37,484 nt of DNA, taken from assembly GCA_035552775.1 (NCBI GenBank), contig DASZKW010000057.1, positions 1 to 37,484 of the forward strand. Reading direction: 5' to 3'. Each line of letters starts with the position of its first letter. Within the stretch, counting starts at the first letter, position 1. The notes below the pieces were generated by a model. It did not search any database and had not been told where the DNA came from. It saw nothing but the letters and a program-made list of their open reading frames with translations. The stretch is from DASZKW01 sp035552775 (lineage in GTDB: Bacteria > Actinomycetota > Acidimicrobiia > Acidimicrobiales > Palsa-688). A program made the translations under genes and the position numbers. Shown here piece after piece: positions 7,094-15,125 of the stretch.

Positions 7094-8856
7094 GCGGACT
7101 CCCCTGACCCGGCCCTGACACCATGTCTCCACGGGTACCAGGAGCGGCTCTCCAGCAACGCCTCTGTGGCCTCGACGTCGAGCGGCCGGCCCAGGTAGTA
7201 GCCCTGGCCCATGTCGGCGCCCAGCCTGATCAGCTCGTCGAGTTGGTCCTGGCGCTCTATTCCTTCAGCCACGATCCGCAAGCCGAAAGTCCGGGCCAGG
7301 TCGATGACAGCGCGGCCCACAGCCGACTCTTCCGGGCTACGACAGATGCCCTCGACAAACGACCTGTCGATCTTCAGAATGTCGACGGGTATGCGCGGCA
7401 AGATACCCAGCGACGAGTAGCCGGTGCCAAAATCATCGATCGCCACCGACACGCCAAGCTGTTTCAGCGCGCTGATTTTCTCGATGCTGGCCTCCACGTC
7501 GACCACGAAAACGCTCTCGGTAATCTCGAGAACAAGCGAAGTTGGCGCCAGACCGGACCGCCGCAATGTCGTGACCACCTCGTCGACGAAGTGGTCATCC
7601 TCGAGCTGGCGGACCGAGACGTTGACAGCGATGCTAAGCCCCGCTTGACCCGGGAACTGCTCGGCCCATCGATGGGCCTGGTGGCAGGCCTGCTCGAGCA
7701 CGGCGCGCCCGATGGGCAGGATCAGCTCGCTCTCCTCGGCGAGCGGAATGAACTCCGACGGCATCCGCATCCCCAGTTCGGCGTGCGGCCAGCGCACAAG
7801 GGCCTCCAGTCCGAGAAGCCTTCCGGTGCCCAAGTCGACGATGGGCTGGTAGTGCAGCAGCAGGCTGCATTCCTTCACCGCTCGGCGCAGATCGGTTTCG
7901 AGTTGCAACCGGGTCACGGCCGACTCGTGCATCTGGGGGCGAAAGACCTCGTGGCGCGCTTTGCCCTTCCTCTTGGCCTGATAGAGAGCAACATCGGCAT
8001 CGCGAAGGAAGGTCTCGGCGCTCGTGGCCAGATCACTGAAGGCGATGCCGGCGCTGCCCGTGAGGACGAGGCTCTTGCCTTGAACGAGCATCGGGAGGCG
8101 AAGGGCTTCCAGGAGCCGCTCCGCCACGGCTACCGCGTCAGCCTCGGATGTGTTCTCGAGAAGGACAGCGAACTCGTCCCCTCCCAGGCGAGCCCCGAGA
8201 TCGCTCGGCCGGAGCCTGGACTTCAACCGCTCGGCGACGGTGGTGAGGACCTCATCGCCGGCGAAATGCCCCAGGCTGTCGTTGATCGTCTTGAACCCGT
8301 CCAAATCAATGAACAGCACAGCATGGAGCACCGGCGTCCGGCACAGGTGGGCGAGCGCCTGCTCCACGTTGTCGTGGAAGGATGTCCGGTTGGCCAGACC
8401 GGTGAGCTCGTCGTATCTTGCGAAGCGCTGGAGTTCGTCCTCGCGACGCTTGCGACCCCTCGCGTCCCGGACGGTGAGCATCACACCTCCGACGTCGGGA
8501 TTGTCCCGGAGGTCGGTGGCGGTCACTTCGGTATCGATCCAGGTGCCGTAAAGGTAGGAAAGGCGCATCTCCACGCCCCGGTTGCCGCTGGCGTTAGACG
8601 AACCCGCGGCCGTCTCGTCGATCAACCTTGTGAGCTCGTATCGATCATCGGGATGAACGAGACCAAAAAACGGCTGCCCGGCGAGCCGCTTCGCCGGGCG
8701 TCCCAGCAACTCGGTAGCGGTGTCGCTGGCCAGGAGGATGTATCCATCGTCTCCGACGACGAAGATCAGGTCAGGAGAATGCTCTACCAGCGCGACGTAA
8801 CACGCTGGAGGCAGGTCGACGCTCTCTTGGGCTTGGGCTCTGGACACGCATGACAA
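7090..8856 (-). CDS. PAS-GGDEF-EAL cyclic-di-GMP signalling protein
   Basis: A cytoplasmic bifunctional c-di-GMP enzyme of 588 residues (TTG 8856; GTG 8847 is an alternative; no clear RBS). Order: PAS sensor about 20-135, GGDEF about 140-305, EAL about 320-570. The cyclase signature is intact (RLGGDEF) and preceded at the right distance by an RxxD inhibitory site (RPSD). The phosphodiesterase domain keeps the EAL Glu (GLEALVRW), EITES, DDFGTGYSSL and KIDRSFV, so both activities are possible. No membrane segment or signal peptide is seen, so the PAS domain senses an internal cue. The stop overlaps the ATG of the hydrogenase small subunit gene by ATGA, implying translational coupling. The upstream gap (8857-8971) is AT-rich and is the likely promoter region. 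Confidence 0.93.
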   Translation of the reverse strand: MSCVSRAQAQESVDLPPACYVALVEHSPDLIFVVGDDGYILLASDTATELLGRPAKRLAGQPFFGLVHPDDRYELTRLIDETAAGSSNASGNRGVEMRLSYLYGTWIDTEVTATDLRDNPDVGGVMLTVRDARGRKRREDELQRFARYDELTGLANRTSFHDNVEQALAHLCRTPVLHAVLFIDLDGFKTINDSLGHFAGDEVLTTVAERLKSRLRPSDLGARLGGDEFAVLLENTSEADAVAVAERLLEALRLPMLVQGKSLVLTGSAGIAFSDLATSAETFLRDADVALYQAKRKGKARHEVFRPQMHESAVTRLQLETDLRRAVKECSLLLHYQPIVDLGTGRLLGLEALVRWPHAELGMRMPSEFIPLAEESELILPIGRAVLEQACHQAHRWAEQFPGQAGLSIAVNVSVRQLEDDHFVDEVVTTLRRSGLAPTSLVLEITESVFVVDVEASIEKISALKQLGVSVAIDDFGTGYSSLGILPRIPVDILKIDRSFVEGICRSPEESAVGRAVIDLARTFGLRIVAEGIERQDQLDELIRLGADMGQGYYLGRPLDVEATEALLESRSWYPWRHGVRAGSGESA

Positions 8857-8971
8857 AAGCTAACACAGGCGCGAGAATCCGACAACAGTCATTTCGCGCC
8901 GTATTTTCCCTTTTCATCACTTGCGAGGAATGACTAGTCACATTGGTAATGGCATAATATGTAGTTACTGG
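8857..8971. other. AT-rich intergenic region upstream of the PAS-GGDEF-EAL gene
   Basis: This 115-bp gap is clearly more AT-rich than its surroundings. It lies between the stop of the DUF1003-like gene and the start of the GGDEF-EAL gene, both on the minus strand. No promoter pair with good spacing could be fixed. A GGTTCC-GGA-GGAACC inverted repeat lies just inside the 3' end of the DUF1003-like gene and could form a weak terminator without a T-tract. Confidence 0.35.
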
Positions 8972-9433
8972 CTAACTCGGTTCCGGAGGAACCTTTGCAA
9001 TCGCCGTTTTCAATGCGGCGATCAGCTCCTCGTCCTGCGCCTGTAGGTGCCGCTGTATCTCCAACGCTTCGCTCAAGATGGCCTCCGCATCCTTGTACGT
9101 GTTTTCCGAGCGCTTGTCAGACGCGGCGGCGGCGATGTTTTGTCCCACGATAATGATCGACAACAAGACGAGCTGGAGGAACGTCTGGGCGATCCAGGCA
9201 ATGATGCCCTCGCCGCCCGGCTTCAGTGCGGGGGGAAGTCCGATCAGCGCCAGGGCGGCGAAGAGGTACGCGCACCACATGGTGCCCACCCCGTCGGTGA
9301 TCTTGATCGCGAGCCACGCGTTGAACCTCACGCTCGCCTTCTCGTTGACCACGTCCGCCGTCTTCACCGCCTTGTCCCGGTGTTCGAGCCGTTCGAGCGT
9401 GTGGGGATGTGGTACGTGGGTGAATATGCTCAC
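8972..9433 (-). CDS. DUF1003-like small membrane protein
   Basis: About 153 residues from GTG 9433, chosen because AAGGG lies 7 bp upstream; GTG 9469 is also possible and adds 12 residues. Two hydrophobic segments (GVGTMWCAYLFAALALIGLP and IIAWIAQTFLQLVLLSIIIV) are followed by a charged C-terminal helix (SENTYKDAEAILSEALEIQR). The second segment ending in GQNIAAAASDKR is the DUF1003 pattern, in which a conserved Asn-rich turn follows the second membrane helix. The function of the family is unknown. The gene stands alone, divergent from ppc. Confidence 0.7.
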   Translation of the reverse strand: MSIFTHVPHPHTLERLEHRDKAVKTADVVNEKASVRFNAWLAIKITDGVGTMWCAYLFAALALIGLPPALKPGGEGIIAWIAQTFLQLVLLSIIIVGQNIAAAASDKRSENTYKDAEAILSEALEIQRHLQAQDEELIAALKTAIAKVPPEPS

Positions 9434-9526
9434 GGAACCGCCCTTCTTTCGGTGCCCGAATCCTCCCACAACGGGCCCCTAGGACCGCTACCGCCACCTT
9501 GTTGCCCACCCCCTCCGGCGACGGGC

Positions 9527-9532
9527 GATACT
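9527..9532 (+). promoter_or_regulatory. -10 element for a probably leaderless ppc transcript
   Basis: GATACT lies 7 bp upstream of ATG 9540, placing the transcription start at or next to the A of the start codon. No Shine-Dalgarno at normal spacing is present. A weak -35 (TTGCCC) lies about 19 bp upstream. Inference from spacing. Confidence 0.4.
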
Positions 9533-9539
9533 TGTGGGG

Positions 9540-12263
9540 ATGACCGCCGCCCCCGGGCCCATCTCGGCTCGCGACCACATTCGCCTGCTCGGGCGGCTGC
9601 TCGGTGAAACCATCGCCGAGCACGCAGGCACCGAGGTCTACGAGTTGGTGGAACACGTGCGCCGTGCCGCCACCAACGAGCGGCGGGGGGCCGCCTCGGG
9701 CCAGTTGGTACCTCTCCTCGACGGTCTGAGCGAGGGCGATGCCCTTCACGTCAGCCGAGCGTTCAGCTACTTCTCCCTCCTCGCCAACCTGGCCGAGGAC
9801 GTAGCCGACAACCGCCGCGCCAGGGACGCAGTGCGGCGGGGCCACGGAGACGGACCGGGGACGATCCGCGGCGCCCTGCGCCGGCTGGCCGAGGCCGGAA
9901 GCCTCCCCGCCGACGTCCTCCAGATAGTCCGGCGACTGGAGGTGTCACCGGTTATCACCGCCCACCCCACCGAGGTGCGCCGCCGCACCATCTTGGATCG
10001 CAGCCGGGAGATCACACGCCTGCTCGCCAACAGTGACGACGACGCCACACCCGAAGAACACGCGGTATGGGAGGAGTCTTTGCGGGTCGAGGTGCTGGCC
10101 CTGTGGCAGACGGCGATGCTGCGGGTGTCGCGCCTGCGGGTGCGCGACGAGATCAACCAGGCGCTGGCTTTCTACGACCTGTCCCTGATGAAGGAGATCC
10201 CGGCGCTGCACGGTCGCCTCGAGCGGGAGGTCGGCCAGTCCGTCCCACCTCCGTTGCGGATGGGCACGTGGATCGGCGGCGACCGCGACGGCAACCCTTA
10301 CGTGGTCGCCGATGTACTCGCCTACGCCATCGAGCGCCAGGCCACCGTCGCCATCGCCCACCACCTCGACGCCTTGCGGCGCCTCGCCATCGAGTTGTCG
10401 ATGGCGTCGAGTTTGGTGGAAGCGAGTGACGCGGTGGTCGAGCTGGCGGACAAGTCGGGCGACAACAATCTCTTCCGCAGCGGGGAGCCTTATCGACGGG
10501 CGGTCAACGGCATGTTCGCCCGTATGGCGGCGACGGCAAAGCTTCTCATCGGAATGGTCCCCGGTCCTTTGCCCCGAGCCGATCTCCACCCCTACACCGG
10601 ACCCGACGAGCTAGCCGACGACCTTCGCGCCGTGGAGGAATCCTTAGCCAGCCACGGCGCCGGCCGGCTGGCTGAGGCACGGGTCGCCCCGGTCCGCCGG
10701 GCCGTCGACGCCTTCGGCTTCCACCTGTGCGGCATCGACATGCGCGAAAACTCCGAGGTACTCGAGGCGGTGATCGCCGAGTTGCTGGAACGAGCCGGGG
10801 AGACCAACGGCTACCTCGGGCGCGACGAAGCCGGCCGGGTGGAGTTGCTCATCCACGAGTTGGGCCGGGCCCGTCCCCTCGCCAGCCCGTTCGTCACCTA
10901 CGGCGAGACGGTGACCAGCGAAATGGCCTTCCTCCGCCAGGCGGCGCAGGCGGTCGAAAAGTTCGGCCCTGCCGCCGTTCCCAACTTTGTCATCTCCAAG
11001 TGCCAGTCGGTATCCGATCTGCTCGAGGTCGCGGTGCTGCTGCGCGAGGTCGGCCTGTGCCGGTTGGACGACACGAGCGGGACCTGGACCTCGTGGGTAC
11101 GGATCGTCCCGCTCTTCGAGACGATCGACGACCTGGCGGCTGCCGGTCGCATAGTGACCACTGCCCTCGAGCTGAAACCGTGGAGGGCCATGGTGGAACG
11201 CGGGGGACGCCGCCAGGAGGTCATGCTCGGCTACTCCGACAGCAACAAGGACGGTGGCTACCTCACCTCCAACTGGGCTCTGTACCGGGCGGAGAGGGAC
11301 CTCGCCCACGCGGCACGGGCCGCCGGGGTGGAACTGTCCATGTTCCACGGCCGAGGAGGGGCCATCGGCCGAGGGGGTGGTCCCTCCTACGAGGCGATCA
11401 TGGCGCAGCCCACCGGCAGCGTCCAGGGCGCGGTAAGGGTGACCGAGCAGGGCGAGGTCGTCGCCGCCAAGTACTCCGACCCCGACCACGCCCGGCGCAA
11501 CCTCGAGTCACTGGTTGCCGCGACCATCGAGGCAAGCGGCACCGACGTCGAAGCCCTGGGGCCCGATCCGGCACGTCCCCACGCCGTCATGGACGAGTTG
11601 TCAGACCTGGCCCGCGAGGCGTACCAGGACCTGGTGTACCGCACACCAGGGTTCCCGGAGTGGTTCCGCGCCGCCACCCCCGTACGCGAGGTGGCGGAGC
11701 TCAACATCGGCAGCCGTCCCCCCTCCCGGCGACGCTCCGACAACATCGACGATCTACGAGCCATCCCGTGGGTGTTCAGTTGGAGCCAGTGCCGCCTGAT
11801 GCTGCCGGGGTGGTACGGCACCGGCGCCGCCCTGGAGCGATGGGTCGAGCAGGGCGGCAGCCTGACCGAGCTTCGGGGGCTTCACGGGCGGTGGCCCTTC
11901 CTTCGCTCGGTGCTGTCGAACATGGCCATGGTCCTGGCGAAAAGCGACCTCGGGATCGCTGCCCGCTACGCCGAACTCGTTCCCGACGCTGCCCTGCGCG
12001 AGGCAATCTGGTCCCGGCTCGTCGACGAGCACGAGCGCTCGGTCCGGATGCTCCTCGCCGTCACCGGCCAGGATCAACTGCTCGACGACAACCCCGCCCT
12101 CGCCTACAGCCTGCGCAACCGGATCCCCTACCTGGATCCGCTGAACCACCTCCAGGTGTCTCTCCTGCGCCGCTGGCGCGCCGGCGACCGGGACGACAGG
12201 GTCCGCACCGGTATCCAGCTGACCCTCAACGGTCTGGCCACCGGGCTGCGCAACAGCGGCTGA
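9540..12263 (+). CDS. ppc: Phosphoenolpyruvate carboxylase
   Basis: Converts PEP and bicarbonate to oxaloacetate, replenishing the TCA cycle. ATG 9540 is preferred because a -10 element stands at leaderless spacing; GTG 9534 would add two residues. The protein has about 907 residues, normal for the family. It shows the catalytic His motif (VITAHPTE, about residue 140), GGDRDGNP, the mobile-loop motif FHGRGGAIGRGGGP, MAQPTGSVQGAVRVTEQGE and the conserved C-terminus ending NGLATGLRNSG. It is complete, with no missing catalytic residue seen. It is transcribed alone and converges on the alpha/beta hydrolase gene with only about 20 bp between stops. Confidence 0.97.
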   Translation: MTAAPGPISARDHIRLLGRLLGETIAEHAGTEVYELVEHVRRAATNERRGAASGQLVPLLDGLSEGDALHVSRAFSYFSLLANLAEDVADNRRARDAVRRGHGDGPGTIRGALRRLAEAGSLPADVLQIVRRLEVSPVITAHPTEVRRRTILDRSREITRLLANSDDDATPEEHAVWEESLRVEVLALWQTAMLRVSRLRVRDEINQALAFYDLSLMKEIPALHGRLEREVGQSVPPPLRMGTWIGGDRDGNPYVVADVLAYAIERQATVAIAHHLDALRRLAIELSMASSLVEASDAVVELADKSGDNNLFRSGEPYRRAVNGMFARMAATAKLLIGMVPGPLPRADLHPYTGPDELADDLRAVEESLASHGAGRLAEARVAPVRRAVDAFGFHLCGIDMRENSEVLEAVIAELLERAGETNGYLGRDEAGRVELLIHELGRARPLASPFVTYGETVTSEMAFLRQAAQAVEKFGPAAVPNFVISKCQSVSDLLEVAVLLREVGLCRLDDTSGTWTSWVRIVPLFETIDDLAAAGRIVTTALELKPWRAMVERGGRRQEVMLGYSDSNKDGGYLTSNWALYRAERDLAHAARAAGVELSMFHGRGGAIGRGGGPSYEAIMAQPTGSVQGAVRVTEQGEVVAAKYSDPDHARRNLESLVAATIEASGTDVEALGPDPARPHAVMDELSDLAREAYQDLVYRTPGFPEWFRAATPVREVAELNIGSRPPSRRRSDNIDDLRAIPWVFSWSQCRLMLPGWYGTGAALERWVEQGGSLTELRGLHGRWPFLRSVLSNMAMVLAKSDLGIAARYAELVPDAALREAIWSRLVDEHERSVRMLLAVTGQDQLLDDNPALAYSLRNRIPYLDPLNHLQVSLLRRWRAGDRDDRVRTGIQLTLNGLATGLRNSG

Positions 12264-12284
12264 ACCGCCGGCGCCCGGGTGTGA

Positions 12285-13157
12285 TCAGGCGGGCGAGTCC
12301 GACAAGGTGACATCGCCCTCCGCCACCATCACCCGGGCGGGCTCGACGTCGTGGATGTCAGGGCGCGCCCGGGCAACAGTCGCCCGGATGGTCTCGAGTA
12401 CCAAGGGGGGGTCGTCCCAGGTCGGGACGTGACCGCAGCCGCGCAGCATGACCGTCTGGGTGTGGGAGGGGAGCTCGTCGAGGGGGCAGCGTCGGGGCGC
12501 GAACAGCGGGTCGCGACTCGCCCAGGCCACGGTTATCGGCTCGGCGATGTCTCGGCCACCGACAAAGCGGAGCCCTCGACCGGCCGCGAAGGTCTCCTCG
12601 AATGCAGAGCTGGCAAAGTTGTGTACGTCACCGATCGCTATATCGACCGGGATCCGCCAAGGCCGACCGAACAACCTCGCCATCATGATCGTCCGGATGG
12701 CGCGGAACTTCAGCAGACCAGCCAAGCCCTCCAAGTGCCGGCTGCTACCGAACCACCACGAGAACCAGAAGTTCATGCGCCGGGCGATGCGCTCCGGGTC
12801 CCAAAGACCAGCGGGGGCGAGCCCGCAGACCGACATTGCCCGGCCCCGCTTGGCCAGTTCCAGCGCCAGCCAGCCGCCCAAGGAGTTGCCGACCAGATGG
12901 GCTCGGGCCCAACCCAACTCGTCCATGCAGGCCTCGAGCATGTCCACCGCGACGGTCACCGTGATTTCCACGTCCGGCGGTAAGCGGCGACTCAAACCAA
13001 AGCCCGGAAGGTCCACGGCGACAACGTCGAAATCCCGACCGAGACTTTCGAGCAGCGGGGTCCACATCTGCCACCTATGGCCGATGCCATGCAGGAGCAG
13101 CATCGGCTCGCCGGTTCCGGTCCGCCGGGCATGCATCCCCGCAACGTCGAATGTCAT
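12285..13157 (-). CDS. Alpha/beta hydrolase
   Basis: A 290-residue cytoplasmic esterase/hydrolase-fold protein. It has the oxyanion HGIG (33-36), nucleophile elbow GNSLGG (Ser92), acid Asp216 (ASRDPLF) and His243 (GCGHVPTWDDP), so the triad is complete. Residues 125-190 form a helical cap rich in Trp/Phe. The substrate cannot be told; similar folds include C-C bond hydrolases of aromatic degradation, lipases and haloperoxidases. The start ATG 13157 has no SD; CAGACT six bases upstream could be a -10 for a leaderless message. It converges with ppc. Confidence 0.9.
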   Translation of the reverse strand: MTFDVAGMHARRTGTGEPMLLLHGIGHRWQMWTPLLESLGRDFDVVAVDLPGFGLSRRLPPDVEITVTVAVDMLEACMDELGWARAHLVGNSLGGWLALELAKRGRAMSVCGLAPAGLWDPERIARRMNFWFSWWFGSSRHLEGLAGLLKFRAIRTIMMARLFGRPWRIPVDIAIGDVHNFASSAFEETFAAGRGLRFVGGRDIAEPITVAWASRDPLFAPRRCPLDELPSHTQTVMLRGCGHVPTWDDPPLVLETIRATVARARPDIHDVEPARVMVAEGDVTLSDSPA

Positions 13158-13231
13158 GGCGCCAGTCTGCCTCGGCGACGCGTCGCCATGCGGCCATGCC
13201 CTGGTCGCGGCGGGGCATACCCGCTAAACGG

Positions 13232-13260
13232 TTGACATCTGCGCCGCCAGGACGTCTAAT
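13232..13260 (+). promoter_or_regulatory. Near-consensus sigma70 promoter for the candidate RNA
   Basis: TTGACA (13232-13237), a 17-bp spacer, then TCTAAT (13255-13260). The -35 is perfect and the -10 has one mismatch at optimal spacing, unusually strong for a high-GC actinobacterium, where such promoters usually drive stable RNAs. The predicted transcription start is near 13267. No open frame with coding character follows. Confidence 0.75.
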
Positions 13261-13266
13261 TGCAGT

Positions 13267-13585
13267 ACCGGAGAGACACCGGAGCAGTGCCAAAGGGCGT
13301 CGCCCGCAGGTCAGTACCGGGAAAGGAGGAGAGCAGAGTGGACACACCGAGCTCGTCAGAAGGAGAAACTCCGCCCGACTGAGCGCGCGGTCCGGGCCAA
13401 GCCCGGACCGAGCCGTCGTCGGTACCTGGCCCCTCGACATGACCGGCCCTATGTCGGGGCGACCGTCGGTAGGTCGCGCCGGGCGAGGCGGTCCCAAACT
13501 GAGAGAGTGGCGCCAGGTGGAGACGACGGACGATCGGGTAGTGGAGCGAGGGCGGCTATGGCCGCTCTCGCTTCGCGCCGTTTGA
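13267..13585 (+). ncRNA. Candidate structured non-coding RNA, about 300 nt, family not recognised
   Basis: This region lacks credible codons but is dense in stable hairpins read from the upstream promoter: CCGG-7nt-CCGG (13268-13282); GGGC-GTC-GCCC (13295-13305); an 11-bp stem with one bulge joining about 13309-13319 to 13420-13431, enclosing a perfect 9-bp hairpin with loop CAA (13389-13409); a 9-bp stem around 13432-13459; GCGACC-GTCGGTA-GGTCGC (13459-13477); and a 10-bp hairpin with loop TATG (13547-13570) followed by a short T-run, possibly the terminator. It lacks the conserved sequences of RNase P RNA, tmRNA and SRP RNA. Size and promoter strength recall Ms1 or 6S-type RNAs, but that is speculation. 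The pairings were found by eye. Confidence 0.5.
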
Positions 13586-13636
13586 CGTGCCGGGGGGCCC
13601 TGGAGGCGTACGAGGCGTGGGGGGTGCCGTAAATCC

Positions 13637-13936
13637 ATGAATCCGGTTATCCGCACCGAGCAGGTGGTGGTCGACGGGGTGGCATTGCGTTAGCGCTGGG
13701 ACGGCCCGCCGGCAGGGCAGGTTGTCGTCCTGTCCAACATGCCTCCCTCCGAGACGTGGGCGGATCGGGCGGCGGCGGTGCGATCCGCGGGGACGGCCCA
13801 CCTCGTCGACGGCCTGCTCGAACGCTGGTTCACCGCCGGCTTTCCCTCCCGGCGGCCCGACGTCGCGGCCCTCGTCACCGGGATGGTCAGCGCCGCCCTC
13901 GCCGACCACCTGGTGGGACGACCCGCTGAGCCCTGA
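13637..13936 (+). pseudogene. 3-oxoadipate enol-lactonase-like (PcaD) remnant with in-frame amber codon
   Basis: From ATG 13637 the frame reads MNPVIRTEQVVVDGVALR, TAG (13691-13693), RWDGPPAGQVVVLSN. This fits the PcaD N-terminus, in which VxGxxLxYRWDGP is usual, so the TAG probably replaces a Tyr codon. The same frame continues without shift into ETWADRAAAVRSAG and LLERWFTAGF, a cap-region signature of PcaD, then ends at TGA 13934-13936. Full-length PcaD is about 260 residues; here about 99 codons remain. The segments carrying the Ser nucleophile, Asp and His are gone. An ORF from ATG 13739 (65 residues) may be called as a gene but is only the tail of this relic. Confidence 0.65.
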
Positions 13937-13980
13937 GCCATGCTGACCGGGCCCCCGCCGCTCTGCGAGGATCGGCGGCG

Positions 13981-14505
13981 GTGATCGAGCACATCAACGA
14001 CGTCCGCCACCTGGCCGCCGAAGGCGGAGCGCCCGTGGAGGTCGGACCCCTCGTTCCTGACCGGTCCGAGGAGCTGTTCTGGATGTTCTCGGACGCCGTC
14101 GCCAGGGGCGAGGGCTACCCGCAGCTTCCTCCCCTGACCCGGGCGGTCTTCGCCGACACCTGGGTGCGTCCGATCAGCCTGGTGGTGGGGGCCGTATCGG
14201 GTGGCACCCTCGTCGGGGCCTACTACCTGAGGCCCAACCAGCCGGGTATCGGCGCCCACATCGCCAACGCCGGCTACCTGGTGACCCGCGGGGCCCGCGG
14301 CGCCGGCGTGGGGCGCCTCCTGGTGGAGGACTCGATCGGGCGGGCGCCGCTGGTCGGCTTCGACGCCATCCAGTTCAACTTCGTTTTCGACGACAACCCC
14401 GCCCGCTCCCTGTACGAGAAGCTCGGTTGGCGGGTCGTGGGCCGCGTCCCCGACGCCGCCGGCAAGGGCCGCGACGCCCTCATCTACTGGCGGCCGGTGC
14501 CGTGA
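13981..14505 (+). CDS. GNAT-family N-acetyltransferase
   Basis: 174 residues from GTG 13981 (GAGG about 10 bp upstream). The GNAT acetyl-CoA motif is RGARGAGVGRLLVEDS, followed by a beta strand (FDAIQFNFVF) and the DNPARSLYEKLGWRVVGRVP segment typical of the C-terminal half. The acceptor substrate is unknown. It overlaps the next GNAT gene by GTGA, so the two acetyltransferases are translationally coupled and may form a pair or derive from a duplication, though they are not closely alike. Confidence 0.88.
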   Translation: MIEHINDVRHLAAEGGAPVEVGPLVPDRSEELFWMFSDAVARGEGYPQLPPLTRAVFADTWVRPISLVVGAVSGGTLVGAYYLRPNQPGIGAHIANAGYLVTRGARGAGVGRLLVEDSIGRAPLVGFDAIQFNFVFDDNPARSLYEKLGWRVVGRVPDAAGKGRDALIYWRPVP

Positions 14506-15059
14506 GCGACCTCGGGAGCGAACCGATCGCAGCGAGCGACCTCGGGAGCGAACCGATCGCAGCGAGCGAACCGATCGCAGAGAGCGACGCCGGCGGCCTG
14601 GTCATCAGGGACGCGGCCGCCGCCGACCTGGCGGCCGTGGTCGCCCTGTACGCCGACGACATCCTGGGTGCCACCCGAGAGTCGCCCGATGAGCCCCTCG
14701 ACCCCGGTTACCGGCGGGGCTTCGACGCAGTCGCTGCCGACCCCCGCAACCGCCTGCTGGTGGCCGAGCTCGACGGGGTGGTGGTGGGAACGCTGCAGCT
14801 GACGTGGATCCCCGGGGTCAGCCGCCACGGCGCCGAACGGGCCCTGATCGAGGCGGTGCACGTGGCGTCGGAGCTGCGCGGTCGCGGCGTCGGCCGGCGC
14901 CTGGCCACCCACGCCATCGGGGAGGCGGCCGCCCGGGGCTGCGCCCTGGTACAGCTCACCAGCGACCTGCGCCGCCCCGACGCCCACCGGTTTTGGCAGT
15001 CGCTCGGCTTCGAGCCCAGTCACGTCGGCATGAAGCTCGTCTTCGAGGCTCGCCACTGA
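14502..15059 (+). CDS. GNAT-family N-acetyltransferase with repeat-expanded N-terminus
   Basis: 185 residues from GTG 14502, inside the stop of the previous gene. Residues 2-28 are encoded by an in-frame tandem repeat (SDLGSEPIAA twice, then SEPIAE). The GNAT fold begins near residue 33 (LVIRDAAAADLAAVVALYAD). The acetyl-CoA motif is SELRGRGVGRRLATHAI, and RRPDAHRFWQSLGFEPSHVG closes the fold. The pattern IEAVHVASELRGRGVG followed by LTSDLRRPDAHRFW is typical of widespread GNATs of unknown substrate. The repeat lies outside the fold and is probably an unstructured leader. Confidence 0.88.
   Translation: MSDLGSEPIAASDLGSEPIAASEPIAESDAGGLVIRDAAAADLAAVVALYADDILGATRESPDEPLDPGYRRGFDAVAADPRNRLLVAELDGVVVGTLQLTWIPGVSRHGAERALIEAVHVASELRGRGVGRRLATHAIGEAAARGCALVQLTSDLRRPDAHRFWQSLGFEPSHVGMKLVFEARH
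14504..14581 (+). repeat. 30-bp tandem repeat, two full copies and one partial, inside a GNAT gene
   Basis: Copies at 14504-14533 and 14534-14563 are identical; a third, shortened copy (14564-14581) lacks 12 bp in the middle. All length changes are multiples of three, so the frame is kept. Confidence 0.9.
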
Positions 15060-15125
15060 TACTCGGCCCGGGCTTGCCGGCGTGGCAGACTCACTGCCGT
15101 ACCCGACCGGCGAGGAGCGCCCGCC

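Larger units (their letters stand above)
13158..13636. other. Gap of about 480 bp without a protein gene
   Basis: Between the alpha/beta hydrolase start and the pcaD remnant there is no frame with protein-like composition; the longest open frame is Arg/Ser/Gly-rich and has no conserved pattern. The gap contains the strong promoter and the candidate RNA described separately. The last 50 bp (13586-13636) show nothing clear. Confidence 0.7.

Noticed and set aside
13267..13330. Glycine-riboswitch-like words (GGAGAG, CCAAAGGG)
   Set aside because: The CTCTCAGG partner, aptamer architecture and a downstream glycine gene are absent.
13151..13585. A 144-codon open frame across the candidate RNA region
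   Set aside because: Arg/Ser/Gly-rich composition, no domain-like pattern, starts inside the opposite gene and coincides with dense hairpins; a chance ORF of high-GC DNA.
13267..13585. RNase P RNA, tmRNA or SRP RNA
   Set aside because: No GAGGAAAGTC, no tRNA-like TTCGA end, and no SRP apical-loop sequence.
13691..13693. The amber codon of the pcaD relic as recoding (pyrrolysine or suppression)
   Set aside because: The gene also lacks its whole catalytic core, so simple decay explains it better.
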